From positions 14,482,150 through 14,546,149 of the forward strand of contig NC_087168.1 of NCBI RefSeq assembly GCF_035594125.1: a stretch of 64,000 nucleotides of DNA, written 5' to 3'. Numbering within the stretch: the first letter of the stretch is position 1; every line of letters begins with the position of its first letter. This document shows, in pieces, positions 24,596-50,880 of this stretch. Source of the DNA: Scylla paramamosain (taxonomy: Eukaryota; Arthropoda; Malacostraca; Decapoda; Portunidae). The translations under genes were made by a program, and so were the position numbers. The notes beneath the pieces were generated by a model. The model made no database searches, had not been told where the DNA came from, and worked only from the letters and a program-made list of their open reading frames with translations.

Positions 24596-25580
24596 GTTTG
24601 TGTCTGAGAGAAGTTATTTGTGTCTCGTCGCGCCCTTCCGATCTTCCCACCGCGTTTTTGTGTTACACCAAGACAATTTTTGCGGTTCGTGACATATTAG
24701 ACAGCGTTAGAAGGGTTACATGCGTGTACAGTGCGCTTGATTATGTGTTTGAACGAGGAAATTCATACCGCATGCCTCTAATCTTCCCACTACAATGATG
24801 TGACGCATGACGAGACGAAGTTTGCGGCTGGCAAGATGCGAGTATTAAATAACTTTCAGCTGGATAACCACATGCGTGTATAGTGAGCTTGATTATGTGT
24901 TTGAGGGAAAACTAGATGGTGCATCTGTCCTTCATGATCCTCCCGCTGCTATTTTGAATCACTAGTAATATACAAATAACTCTTTAGGTTACTACTAGAC
25001 GACCACACGCGGGTATATGAATGTGTTTGGGAGGAAAACTCGATGGTGCATCTTTCCTTCGTGGTCTTCCCAATGCTATTTTGCAACTCCAAGACAAATT
25101 GTTGCGGTTGGTGACATATTAAGCAACACTCAAGCTCCCTTTGAACGAATACTTTAAGCGTGTACAACGTGCTCGGTTATGTGTTGAAGAGAAGAATTTG
25201 CTAACACATCGCTAGTTTCCGATCTTGTCATTGCTATGTTGTAACACCAAGACAGTTTATGCAGTTGGTTACGAAACAAAAAAGAAAAAAGTAAGAGAAA
25301 AACCTGTTTTAGAACGAACATAAATGTGCAAAATATGCCTAATATGTGTTTGAGCAAAGAAATTGGTGTCACGTATTTTATTTTCACTTTTGCAACACAA
25401 CCAATTTTTGCGGCAGGTGAGATACTGGAAAACATCCAAGCTACTTAAGAATTACTACATATGTATACATATATAACTGAATTAACTTCAGAGAAGCAAC
25501 CATCTTTTCCGATCTTCTCACTACTGTCTCGTAACCATGAATACTTTTTGCAGTGCTAGCGTTATAGAAAACATACTGAA
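24596..25580. repeat. Degenerate satellite, about seven units of 125-160 bp
   Basis: A core of TTGTAACACCAAGACAATTT then TTGCGGTTGGTGACATATTA and AAACA(A/T)C is traceable near 24660, 24793, 24950 (partial), 25075, 25230, 25386 and 25525. Each core is followed by CATGCGTGTATA(G/C)(A/T)GTGC and GATTATGTGTTTGAG. Units are diverged but colinear, indicating an old tandem array. Confidence 0.65.
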
Positions 25581-25981
25581 TACTTGTGTGACATCAAGTG
25601 GAGTGAGAAAGCGCATAGTTCTTGCTTATCTTTTTTTTTAAGTGATGAGAAACGTTATATAACACAATCTCGCATAACTCCCTCGCTAACTTCAAGGTAA
25701 CTACGTACATTAACTGCATTTTTGCCGCGAGAAAAACATGCTGGACACAAGGATAAGCATCGCCACCAGGCAAGTCTTGTTGTTATATCAGACTTCAGCT
25801 TGGTAATACAATACAGTAGCATTCCTTGTGTGGACTGACTGACTGAACTGGATACCTGAATTTTACTATACTCTTTTATCATTATATACAGACATACAAA
25901 TAGATAGGAAGATAAATAGATAGTAGGATAAATAGATAGTAGGTAGGTAGATAGGAGTGTAGATAGATAGATGGACAACTG

Positions 25982-26180
<199 letters not shown>

Positions 26181-26305
26181 GATAGATAGATAGACAGACA
26201 CATATAGACAGACAGACAGAGACAGAAAGACAGATAGATAGATAGATAATATGATTGATTGATTGATAGATAGGCAGCAAAATATTTCAATTAAAGTGAG
26301 AATGT

Positions 26306-26307
<2 letters not shown>

Positions 26308-26378
<71 letters not shown>

Positions 26379-26454
26379 GGATGTAATGTTAGTATAGTTG
26401 TGACAAGATAATAATGATGACGTGGGAATGATTACGCTTCCTCTTCAATGTCTT

Positions 26455-26522
<68 letters not shown>

Positions 26523-26558
26523 ACGGTGATCCCTGCTTGTCCCTGGCCCACAGGTCGC

Positions 26559-26600
<42 letters not shown>
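26308..26600. repeat. Three (AG)n microsatellites
   Basis: AG at about 26310-26377, 26457-26520 and 26561-26599. Confidence 0.95.
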
Positions 26601-26603
<3 letters not shown>

Positions 26604-27015
26604 AGTATTCTCAAAGTTGCCTCTTAAGACCTTTATCGATTTCCGTGTTCTATGCATTGTACTGTAACCTCTCTACTATTACTATATTACTAAACACACT
26701 TTTTATGCGCTATTCTTTCTATCTATAACTAACTACTGTATGCTACCGAGTCTACCATCCAATAGGGAATTAAGAATGATCGGTAAAGGCAAATAAGTTA
26801 AAAATGGCAACTCGACACTCTTTGCAGCTGCGTGGTGAGGATGCTTGAAGAATATTTTATTATATTTGTGTATTTTTTTTTATGTTGATTTTTTTTTTTT
26901 TTTTTTTTTTTGCACGACGTAGTGACTTAAGTGTGCCGACTTGAATGCTTAAGAAGTAGTTATCTTTCATAAATCTTACGCGTCTTACTGTTTTTAAAAG
27001 GATTTTCAGCTTGTG

Positions 27016-27294
<279 letters not shown>

Positions 27295-27424
27295 TCTCCA
27301 CAAGAATGGCTAAGTAAATTTACATGCGCATCCACAAGCAAAAATTCTCACCAGCATTTTAACCCCTTCTTTCTCTCACTTTAATAGAAACTGTGATTCA
27401 AGTCGTTTACGCATTATCGCGCAC

Positions 27425-28085
27425 TTTCTCCTAACCCTTTCATTCAGCCTGCTCATCTGTCTGTCTTCCTGTCTATTTATGTTTTTTTTTTATTATTATT
27501 CTTTTATTCTGCCTGCTTACCTATCTGCCTTTCTGTCTATCTATTTATCTTTGTTATTCTTTCATTCCGGCTATATATATATATATATGCCCGTCTGTTT
27601 GTTTCTACTTTGTCTATCTTCGTTTCTCTGTTTCTCTCTCGTCTGTTTTCTCTACAGGTTTGTCTGTCAGTCTGTCACTTTTCTTTTTTTATTTGTCTTT
27701 CTTTCAGCCTGTCATCTTTCTATCAATGTTTTTTTTTCTCTCTCTCTCTTTGTTTGTCTTTTTTGCATGTCTGGGTTTTTTTTCTGTTTGTCGTTCTTTC
27801 ACCCTGCCTTCTTTCTATCAATCTGTTTTCCTCTCTTTTGTTTGTCTTTTCGCATGTTTTCCTTTGTTTCTTTCTGTTTGTCTTTCTTTCAGCCTGTCTG
27901 TCTTCCTTTCTGTCTATTGATCCGTTTTCTTTGTGTGTATTTGCATGTCTGTCTGTTTTTCTGCTTCTTTTTTTTTCTTTCCTTCTTGTGTCTTTACTTT
28001 CAATTTTCTTTCTTTCTGCCTGTCTCTGATTTTGTACCCGCATTTTTGTGTCTCAATGTCTGTCTCTCTGTCTGTCTATCCGTCT
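27425..28085. repeat. Pyrimidine-rich degenerate tandem repeat, about 110-bp unit
   Basis: Words such as TTTCTTTCAGCCTGTC, TTTCTATCAAT(G/C)TGTTTT, TTGTTTGTCTTTT and GCATGT recur in the same order about three to five times. A 371-codon plus-strand frame across it is only F/S/L/C-rich low complexity and lacks exon features. It is treated as repeat. Confidence 0.55.
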
Positions 28086-28381
28086 GGCGTGGGTTCAAAA
28101 TAATAGACGCCTTCGGATCAATAAGTCTGCCACAGGAATGCGGTCATGCGTTCAAAGGTGCGCCAATTTTGTTTTTCTCTCTTTCTCTTGTTGTTGGTGT
28201 TGCTTTTGTTTTGTGTTTCTTCTTTTTTTTTTTTTGCTGCTGTTTGTTTTCTTTATTTCGTTTATCATTAGTGTTGATACTGTTATTATTTTTGTTTGTT
28301 CTTCTTTGTATTGTTGTCTTATTAGTTTGTTGTGTTTTTTTTATTTGTTTTACCAATATCACACCGACAAAAACAATAATA

Positions 28382-28420
28382 CCACCACCACCAACAACAA
28401 CAACAACAACAATAACAACA

Positions 28421-28475
<55 letters not shown>

Positions 28476-28530
28476 TCACCAATGCTCCTTTTACTGCAAA
28501 CTTCCACGTGCAACTATTACCGAACGTCAT

Positions 28531-28561
<31 letters not shown>

Positions 28562-28656
28562 CCAGTATTGTACACCCTTGAGCTCCTCTCCTAACAGACA
28601 ATCCATCTTCCTTCTTCTCCCTTTAATTATCTCCCTCATTTCCTCTTACAGCTTCC

Positions 28657-28745
<89 letters not shown>

Positions 28746-28825
28746 TTCATCTCCCCACCCATGCCCTCCTTTTCCTCCCCTTCATCTTCACCCTCTTCAT
28801 TGAACCATCTCTTCCCTTTCACCCT

Positions 28826-28901
<76 letters not shown>

Positions 28902-28959
28902 CATATTTTTTTACTACGCACATTTTTTTTATCATCATAATCTTTGTTTTGCAGGAGTG

Positions 28960-28997
<38 letters not shown>

Positions 28998-29275
28998 TGT
29001 TGTTGTTGTTGTTGTTGCTGTATAAATACCTTCACTGTCACTACCACAACCAGTAACATCAGCAACAACAACAACAACAACAACGCTACCACCACCACCA
29101 CCACCCCCCCTCTCCCGTCATAACCTTCCCTTTCCCTATCACCCACTCACTTCCCACCACCACCACCACCACCACCACCACAATCACTATCACTCTTACC
29201 TTCTGTACTCTTAAAAAAAAACTCACACATTCGCTCCCTCCAACCTATATCTCTAACCATCTCTCTGTATCTCAC
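28382..29275. repeat. ACT, TC, AGT and ACC microsatellite cluster
   Basis: (ACA)/(ACT)n 28384-28473, (TC)n 28533-28561, 28661-28742 and 28831-28899, (AGT)n 28960-28997, (TTG)n 28996-29018, (AAC)n 29060-29083 and (CAC)n 29087-29180 (interrupted). Confidence 0.9.
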
Positions 29276-29316
29276 CTCCAGCATCTAACCACCTTCTGCC
29301 TCGCCTACAGATCGCA

Positions 29317-29568
29317 ATGCAGCAACACAACCAAGTCTTCGTGATCCAGGTGTCGAGTGGGGCCGCTGCCAGCAAGCCGCCCCTCGCCCTTCCCCCAGCC
29401 GGCCCGGACCCAGCAGTCCTACCCTCCGAGGTCAAATACTCCGCCTCGCTGGTCAGAGGACTCGGCCTGGCTCACCTCTTCCTGGGCTCTGTAATATTCC
29501 TACTTGGCGTGCTGGGTGAGTTCTGCTGGTGGTGGCTTGGGGATGAGGGGTGAGGGGTGGAAGGAGTT

Positions 29569-29616
<48 letters not shown>

Positions 29617-29704
29617 GGGGGAGGGTAGTGGTGTGAGTGTTTGTGAAGGGTGTTAGTGGTGTGTGTGTGTGTGTGTGTTGTTGTTGCTGTTCTTGGTGTT
29701 GGTG

Positions 29705-29755
<51 letters not shown>

Positions 29756-29861
29756 TTACTTCTACCACTACTACTATTTCTCCTAACTAGTGTACGGGAA
29801 AGTACTTATTTCTCATTGTAACTCATCTTTCTCGCTCTATTCATCGATTCTTCCTCAGCTA

Positions 29862-29903
<42 letters not shown>

Positions 29904-30405
29904 CCATCTAATCATTACCACCTACACAAATAAAATATAAATAGATACAATAAAATAAACGGGTAATATTAATTTGCAATCTTTTCAACTAATATACGTG
30001 AGAGTTGGAAAAATACCCAAGTTTCTAAACACAGGAATTGACAAAAGAAAAGAAAAAAAGGGAAAGAGAAATCCGTAAACAAGAAAACGAAAATAATAAT
30101 AAGAAGGAGAAGGAAGAGGAGGAGTTGAGGAGAAGAAAATTATTAAACCACGGAGCATCAAATTAAGAGATAACATCAGCAGCATTAACTCCCTTTCATC
30201 CGAGAGGAAAATGAAGACAACTCATTCGCGCCACGTCAAAGATTCGGCGGGAAATTATCCGTGGAGGAGGCGGCTGCGGCGAGGAGGGATGCGCGGGATC
30301 AGGGAGAAAAAAAAACGGAGTGCCGGAACCTCACCATTACGGAACGCTAAATGGTGGCGGCACGAACCAACAACTCCCTCAAATTACTGGGCTATTAGAG
30401 AGAAC

Positions 30406-30445
<40 letters not shown>

Positions 30446-30646
30446 GTAACAGTAGTAGTAGTAGTAGTAGCAGTAGTAGTATAATGGTGTTAGTAGCAGT
30501 AGTAGTGGTGGTGGTGAAGGTTCAATTAAAAAGAATTGACAAAATGATACTAAAACAATACGAACATAGAATTAAATGCAATATTCCTTAAAACAACAGT
30601 GGGTAAAATAAAGCGTTAGGTTAGAAGAACAATGAGCACTACGCAA

Positions 30647-30681
<35 letters not shown>

Positions 30682-30765
30682 ATTACCTGGCGTCAATTAT
30701 CCGCGGTCTGAGGCTGGAAAATGTGTAGGCTGGAAACGGTGGTGGTTATGGGAGACTCTATTCAG

Positions 30766-30801
<36 letters not shown>

Positions 30802-32225
30802 CCACTTTCCTCACCGCAAGACTCGCTACTGAGCATCACGGTTTCGAGACGCTAAGTGAAGCAGAGTCGAGAAGGACAATGAAACAACTCGAAAGTGCGT
30901 TTATATATTTCTTTCTGTATTTTCTTCCGTCATGTGTTCGTAGATTAATATTACTAAGCCAATGATGTACAGTGCATTGTTCACTAGATGACTTTGCTGC
31001 ATTTAGACGTTTTACTAGACTGGTTACGTAAGAAAAAAAAAGTTCCTTCATTGCTCCGCGACATAAAGTAGTACCTGCAAACTTCACTTCCATATTCAAT
31101 AATTTCAACAAAGCGCAGTGTGTGAAAACATGCGCATCAGGAAATTACTGGACTTTTTTTTCACATATATAAACTTCACTTCCATATTCAATAATTTCAA
31201 CAAAGCGCAGTGTGTGAAAACATGCGCATCAGGAAATTATTGGACTTTTTTTTCACATATATAAACCGTAACAAAACATATTTTCGTTGCCCGAGATCAT
31301 GCATCTTTCCGGATAGCTATAATATGGCTTGACAATTTACGTATCACTAGAAAAAATTCGTGTATCTCTGTATCCCAACATATTCAGGTTACACTTTTTT
31401 TTTTTTTTTCCAGATGTTCAACCTGAAATTTTATGTATCACTGGAAATTCTAGTGTATCTTATTCCAGCATATCAGCTTACTATGCGGTCCTACTAGTTT
31501 CTAAATGTTGCAATGAGAGATCGATTGACTGACATATTTACCGCAACAACTGAGTCATATCCGTGCCACAAAAGAATCAAATCAAGACAGCCATAGGGAC
31601 TTTCCTTCATCCAGTCATCAAAGACCAACGTTTTAGAAATGAATAATTTTCGGTCCTAAACAATAACATACGGTCATTTTAGAATACGATCTTTAGTTTT
31701 TAAGTCCTCTAGTTCGCTGAGAATAATCATACTTTTGATAGATTGTCAGCTGATCAGAGGGGTTAAGAGAAAGAGAAAAGCGCTAAACACAGTATTCAAT
31801 GTTGTTTCTCGAGATAGAGGAAGAAACGTTTTAGAAATACTCTCGTTTAAGGATACAGTCCCTAGTATTAATCAGTAAAAGTCAGTATACATACGTTTCT
31901 TGATTACTGACTATATAACTCAACAATTGACCATATTACTCAGCAACTGACTACACATATTCCTCCACACAGGCACGTGGATAGAGCCGGAGACATGCTG
32001 GGCAGGGGCGGGCGTGTGGACGGGGCTGTCGGCGCTGCTGTGTGGCCTCTCAGGTGTGGTGGCGCATTGCTTCTGGTACAAGAACTTCAGCATCAAGGCC
32101 TTCCTGGTGACGTCCGTGGTGTGCGTGGTGCTGAGCGTGCTGGCCATCGTGCTGAGCATCTACGCCATTGTGAACAGACACAAGCACTTCCAGACCCTGC
32201 TTGACCAGATGGACGAGCATTCGTG

Positions 32226-32281
<56 letters not shown>

Positions 32282-35200
32282 CCACGCTCATGAAAATATA
32301 ATTAGGCTGCAGGTGAATCCCTTACCAAGACAGGTAAAGCGATTGCCTTCTTAACCTTGGTGAACATGCACCCTATAGGTCTCAGGTAATGCTCACAGGG
32401 TACATCAGGCCACTCCATTCATAACATGGGCTTTCACCTCTCGGTTTCTCTCCTGTAGCAACGAACATAATGAAAACGAGTGAGTGTAGGAAGCAGAGCT
32501 TCCACCAGCTTTCAAAAAAGAAAAAAAAAAATCGAATAACATAGGCCATTCCATTCACAACACAGAAACTCACTTCTCAGTTCCCCACCTTTAGCGACTG
32601 ATATAATGAAAATTAGTGTGTAGGAGGGGGTTAACATTAATTCATCCGCTCGCCCACACAGGTTCCAGCCGTATGATCTGAACCAGGAGCATCGTCTCAC
32701 CCTTAACATCAGCGCTAACTTGCTGGTGGGCTTCTTCCTGGAGCTGGGTCTGGCGCTGTGGTCCTCGCGCGTGGGCTGGCGCGGCGTGCAGTCCCCAGAG
32801 TTCAGCGCCTCCAACACCAAGCGAGACGTAGACGCAGTGGACCAGCGCAGCGTGACGCCCCTCCCGTCCCGCCCCGGCCAGCAGGTGCCCCTCGCCGCGC
32901 TCTATCAGCTGCTGCAGGTGTGTGACCCCTCTGGAGTGGGTAATAAGGGCGGTTTCTCAACGAGTGACTAGGCAGAAGTACCTGAAGGGTCAAAATTGGA
33001 ATATCGGTTCATTGGAGGCTCATTGGAAATAACCAAGATGTCAGTGAAATACAGATTTTTGTATTAATGATAAATAGCAAAGAGGAAGTGGTAGAATGGA
33101 AGCTATGGAATCTACTGTTATGTTAATATATTTTTGGAATGATTAACGTTTACATGGTCTTTAAATATACAATATCACTCGGTATTATCTAAAAAAAAAA
33201 AAAAAAACTTTCTTAAGGTAAGGGAAGCCGACCAAGGCAATCCAGGTAATTCAATGCAAGGTACATAATCCACTTTTTTTTTCTCTCACTCTCTCCACGA
33301 GACTTGAATTCTTTACATGCAACTCAGTCAGTTTTACATCTCTTATCAGTTGCAACTCTCCTCCACTCAAAATTTGTAATGGTAATCAGAGTAAATGCTT
33401 CTTTGTATAGTCTTAAGTGTATTCTGGTTATCTTGGATGCTACTGTTGCTCCTGAGTTGTAACTACCATCAAGGTTTACTGATTTTGTCAACGTTTATTT
33501 TTGTCATCTTGAAAATTGGGAATTCTTTCAAAAGAGAACTATGGATAATTTTCATAAGTGGAATAGCTGATAAAACTTCAACCCTTGCTGTTCATTGGGA
33601 AAAGTATAACAAAGATCTGCAAAGCTGCCCGCAATGCATGACCACTGTCTGAGTATTGGGTCATTACTAATGTTCTTTTTTGCAGGTTTTGGTAACATTT
33701 GAAAAAAGCAGTAACAGTTCATATTAATGTTCCAAATGTATCACAATTGTTTTCATTTGTGTAAAGCCAATTATCTTCTGACAGGCTCACCCAGAAATGT
33801 TGGGGAACAAAAGTGTGGAAGCTGGCCTGGTGCCCCCCTGGATGTCCAGTAGCCTTGGGGACCATCCAACTCACCACTCTATGGACTACCAGGAGCGAGT
33901 GAACAGATTCCTCTCCCACGCCATTGAGGACCAAAATCCTTGTCTGAGTAGACCACTGTCAGCTCTCCTTAGTGAAACCAGAGACAGCGCCTCAACTTCA
34001 ACCTCAAGCGGTGGGAGATGCAGCCCAGCAGACACCCTCCCTATGCCCCCTCCTGATCAGCCACCTGGAGGAGGACAGAGGAAGGAGACCATGGAAAGAG
34101 AGATGCAGGAAAGATATGCTTCCAGTGAAAGAAAGATAAAACAAACACATGTTGACAAACTGCCTAATGGACACTCTAGTAATGAGAGGAAGGTAAAGGA
34201 GACTCATGTTGACACACTGTCAAATGCAGACACCAGCAGTGAGAGGAAGATGAAGCAAACTTATGTTGACAGACTTCCAAATGGACCTCCCAGCAGTAAG
34301 AGGAAGGTAAAAGAGACACATGCTGACACACTTTCAGCTGGAGACACTGGCAGTATGAGGAAGATAAAGGAAACACATGTAGACAAACTGCCCAATGGAC
34401 ACACAAGTAGCTACAAGAAGGAGAAAGTAACACATGTTGACACACTGTCAAACAGAGAGAGTAGCAGTGAGAGGAAGGTAAAAGTAACACATGTTGATAC
34501 GCTGTCAAATGGAGACACTGGAAGCATGAAAAAGTTGAAAGAGACACATGTTGACACATTGTCAATTGGAGACACTGGCAGCACTAAGAAAGTGAAAGAA
34601 ATGCACGTTGACACATTCAGGAGCAGGAGAGGTTCAGAACACAAGCCCAAGGCACCTGTCCCAGTAGTAAAGAGGAGTGAAAGTTTAAGATCAAATGAGA
34701 TATCAAATAAAGGTTCAGTTAAAGATGAGCCTACAAATAATGTTGAAGTTACTGTTGAGAAAAGTCGTAAGGAGAAAAAGAGCGAAGTGGAAAGTGAAAC
34801 CTCTCCTGTTGCTACAGAAGCAGTTGGTGAAAAAAGTTGCAAGGAGGAAAAGAAGGGAATACAGAGTGAAACCTCTCCCACAGCCATTAAGGAAGTTGCT
34901 ACTGAAAAAAGTCACAAGGGGGAAAAGAGTGAAGTGCAAAATGATATTTCTCCCATGGTTGTTAAAGTGGAAAACACTAGCAAGGAAGATATGACAAAAC
35001 CGGTTACTGAGGCAACTGATCGTAATGTTCCTAGTAAGAAACCAGACAAAGCTGAAAAACCCAAGAAGAAAAAGACTAAGAAAGTTTCTGAGTCCAGTAG
35101 TCAAGAAACAAAACCAAAATCAAACACTGAGGAAGTGAACTGCCACACTGCAGAAAACACAGACACACACAAAAAAGAGAAAGAGGAAAGAAAGGTAAGA

Positions 35201-35329
35201 AAAGAAAAAAAGGAAAAGAGAAAAAAAGAAAAAAGTAATGATGAGAAACTAAAAAATGAAGGCAAGTCTGATGACTTCTTATCTCTAACCTCTAGCATAC
35301 AGCCTCCTAGTGGGTTTGAAGATACCTAG
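29317..35329 (+). CDS. Four-transmembrane CD20/MS4A-like protein with long repeat-bearing cytoplasmic tail
   Basis: Four coding exons: 29317-29515, 31973-32225, 32662-32917 and 33785-35329 (TAG-terminated). All have AG/GT borders and matching phases (1, 2, 0), giving 750 residues. An acceptor at 29310 just before the ATG implies a 5' UTR exon upstream. Hydrophobic helices lie at about 49-67, 81-97, 109-133 and 163-185. The first loop is short (TWIEPETCWAGAGVW) and the second about 30 residues. Order, spacing and the W-x-G-x-x-x-x-x-S pattern around helix 2 resemble CD20/MS4A-like proteins (MS4A, ENTREP/FAM189, sarcospan type). That call is by topology, not by a decisive motif. The tail (from about 237) has a Pro-rich patch, nine 19-residue repeats (349-516), three KS-x-KE/ETSP repeats and a final Lys/Glu-rich coiled region. 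Likely plasma membrane or endomembrane; function unknown. Confidence 0.75.
29550..29902. repeat. (GT)n, (ACT)n and (TC)n arrays in intron 1 of the tetraspan gene
   Basis: GT at about 29571-29613 and 29660-29678, ACT at 29706-29754 and TC at 29866-29900, all inside intron 29516-31972. Confidence 0.9.
30407..30798. repeat. (AC)n, (AGT)n and (AG)n arrays in intron 1
   Basis: AC at about 30408-30440 and 30649-30680, AGT at 30441-30480 and AG at 30771-30798. A GC-rich unique patch lies at 30225-30370, also intronic, with no exon recognised. Confidence 0.9.
31081..31264. repeat. Near-perfect 92-bp tandem duplication
   Basis: 31081-31172 and 31173-31264 are the same sequence apart from one substitution (GAAATTACTGG versus GAAATTATTGG). 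The duplication is recent and intronic. Confidence 0.9.
32228..32279. repeat. (AG)n array directly at a splice donor
   Basis: The exon ending at 32225 is followed by GTAAGAGAGAG, so the donor's +5 base already belongs to a 50-bp AG array. Confidence 0.9.
32395..32632. repeat. Imperfect tandem duplication in intron 2, about 141-bp period
   Basis: GGCCACTCCATTCATAACAT...AATGAAAACGAGTG recurs as GGCCATTCCATTCACAACAC...AATGAAAATTAGTG. Confidence 0.6.
34121..34624 (+). repeat. Coding tandem repeat, nine 57-bp units
   Basis: Within the last exon, a 19-residue unit of consensus SSERKVKETHVDTLSNGDT is repeated about nine times without frame loss. T-H-V-D is nearly invariant (variants T-Y-V-D, T-H-A-D, M-H-V-D). 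L-P-N-G alternates with L-S-N-G, which suggests a two-unit higher-order period. Confidence 0.85.
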
Positions 35330-37683
35330 AGCTGTATACGAGTTGTGAAGAGCCAGTTTAACACTAAAATCTACATCCTCCTCCATTGCATACTACCCTG
35401 TTATTCCAAATCCAGTGCTCATTTTTAACAAAACTCATTGCCTGGTCAGCTGAAGAGTCAGTGGAATGGCCCACAACAATGTGCATATATGTATAGAAGA
35501 TATAGGGTCTGAGGTTTGGCCCTCCCTTCACAACCCTTGATACGGGTCTTAGCATCTCTTCTGCTCACACTATCCCTCCACAATGTATATATTCTCACAC
35601 TATCCTTCAGTAATGTAAATATTGTTTTTCTATATATACCTACATGTTCTACAAAATTTCAGACTGTGTAATGCCATGATTTCTTAACATAAGACTGAAA
35701 TTGCATGCTATTAGCAACTATATAAAACTGGTCCCACTTCCATGGGTCACTTGTCAAAAATTATATAAAAACCTACCTTAGAATAAATAAGATGTTCTAC
35801 AAAATGTAGTTATGACACAGGATGAGTTTTGAAAAAAAACATATCCACATAGAAACCATAGCTTGTGATATCATCCACATTATTATGTACCCCATAATGT
35901 ACTAGTTTTCAAATATTCAGTAGACACTACAGTATTTCTTGCTTTTCATATATGTGCTATTATTACCCTTGTAACCATGCTGGTTATGAGGGAGGATTCA
36001 GAAATCAAAGATGAAGGACAAAGAGTATAGGATGACATAGTCACTGATGTGTTCTTCCTTCATCACATTTACTACTCCTCATATATAAAAGCATTTAACT
36101 TTATCAAGATTTTATGTATCTTTAAAGTAAGATGTATATTCTCTCTGTGCATGTTACAGCTATATTACTTTCCCTATTTATCTGGGATTTTTATGCATTG
36201 TAAATGTGTGTATATACCATGTTCGTGTAAGTTTATCACAAAAGAAAAACGACAGTATTGGAAACATATGTATGAATATTGTTAGTTTACAGTTACAGTA
36301 TACTATTGGATCAAAGTGTAACATCATATACAGTTGGTGGAACTCCTGATTTGTTTTTGAGTATTAAATGACAGGACAGGCCATAACAATTTTGGCTCAG
36401 TACTGTAAAAATACAATTGGGTAAGAATATATGTACCAACACACTTTCTATGTGTCAGTTTCCATCACACAAAGCCTCAATCAGTTATTGTCTTTTAATG
36501 TCCAGTATTTTTCTGGCAGATGCCTGTGTCCAGACAGACTGGTTGGACATTGATGTAAGCCAGGAATTAGGCATCTGTATAATCGTTATAAAATCTTGAG
36601 TTTAAATATATGGTTTTATCATTCTCCACTACTATGAGTTACGGAAAAGTACACTAATACTTTTAGTATATTACAAGTGAGTGAATATTCAGAACTTGTA
36701 TGATGCAAAATAATTGCAGAAGTAACAGTTTACTTTGAATTATCTTACCTATACCAAAGAAAACATCATATCATTTTCAAGAGCAGATTTCACAACCAGA
36801 AAATGTATAGATGAGACAGAGTTGTATGGTGGTAGATTTTAATGTTTATAGTATAAGTATTCCCCCCTGGAACTGGGAAAGAAAAATGGTCATCAACAAC
36901 ATGAAATTTACTTAATCTAAAATCCACAGGGAGACAACAATAAACACCCGATGGAGACCATCACTGTGAGTTGCCTCCTTAAGCTTCCCACCCCCTGCTA
37001 AGGGAGGAACAATCTCAATCTCACTCCCAACACCATCACCAGTAGACACACGCACACACATGCACACATCCAAAGTTTCTTCCTTCTTAACACTTGGCAT
37101 AATGACAAGAATAATTGCACAAGCAGCCAAAAGAGTTGCACTCTTCAGTGTCTTCCAGACTCAGCAAAACATGACATGAGTAACCCAAATATACACAAAC
37201 AGGGGGTGGTCACTTCACACACAGCCTGATGAAAGAGAGGCACACACGGAGCTTCCCTATCCACCTGCTGTGAGAGACAGCACACCCAAAGCCAAGAGTA
37301 TAGAGACAGCCTGTCACTGACTACATGGGAGACTGATACTTGTCTACATATAACTGTAAGTGAACAGTTTTAGCCTGCCTTTGCTAACACTACAGGACAC
37401 TTCTCTCATGCATCTCAGTATATACTTCCAAGGGAGCACCACAAATTACAGTATGGATATTACTGGACTGTATGATGAGCTAATGTTCCTAAATGCTCAT
37501 ACTTCTTCAAAGTGACCTCGTTCCTCTGCTTTGTGGAGTATCACTAATGCTGAAACCAATGTCAAGTTATGAGAAGTAACAACAAAAAGTAAACATCACT
37601 TTTGATTATTTTGTGCAGAAACAATATAAAGCAAACTATATAAAAAAAAAAAGCTAAATGAGATTGGGATCCAATCCTAATGA
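35330..37683. other. 3' UTR and intergenic interval between convergent genes
   Basis: AT-rich DNA with no reading frame of note. AATAAA at 35782-35787, about 455 bp past the tetraspan stop, is a candidate poly(A) signal. A 30-bp imperfect tandem repeat (CACACTATCC) lies at about 35566-35625. The rest looks unique. Nothing is recognised at 36.0-37.7 kb. Confidence 0.5.
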
Positions 37684-37689
37684 TTTATT
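37684..37689 (-). terminator. Poly(A) signal of the farnesyl diphosphate synthase gene
   Basis: The minus strand reads AATAAA 85 nt beyond the TAG at 37774-37776, giving a short 3' UTR. Confidence 0.55.
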
Positions 37690-37773
37690 CCACACTGGAC
37701 AGTAAAGTGGAAAAAAAAAGATGCTGATCACAGGCTCTGGTAATTCATCGGGTTGTCGTACACAGCGAGTGGT

Positions 37774-50743
<12,970 letters not shown>

Positions 50744-50808
50744 CTGGAGAAAGGGAAGATAGAAGATTCATTACGAGGGATTACAAGTGGGACCATACGC
50801 GTTTTTTG

Positions 50809-50880
50809 GGGCCCAAGGATTATCAAGCGCACGGATTCGAATCCTGGCCACTCGGGGTAGCTAACGGTTCCCAAGTGCCA
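50809..50880 (+). repeat. Possible tRNA-derived SINE fragment
   Basis: GGATTCGAATCCTGGCCA at about 50834 matches the pol III B-box/T-arm consensus (GGTTCGAATCC), preceded by ATCAAGCGCA. No complete cloverleaf could be drawn and no A-box is clear. Confidence 0.3.

Noticed and set aside
27479..28594. 371-codon hydrophobic protein
   Set aside because: Made of degenerate TCTG/TTTC repeats and ending in triplet and TC arrays, with homopolymeric F/S/L/C composition.
32720..32971. Tetraspan exon extended through the donor at 32918
   Set aside because: A clear CTGCAG|GTGTGT donor and the phase-0 match to 33785 favour splicing; the readthrough frame ends quickly.
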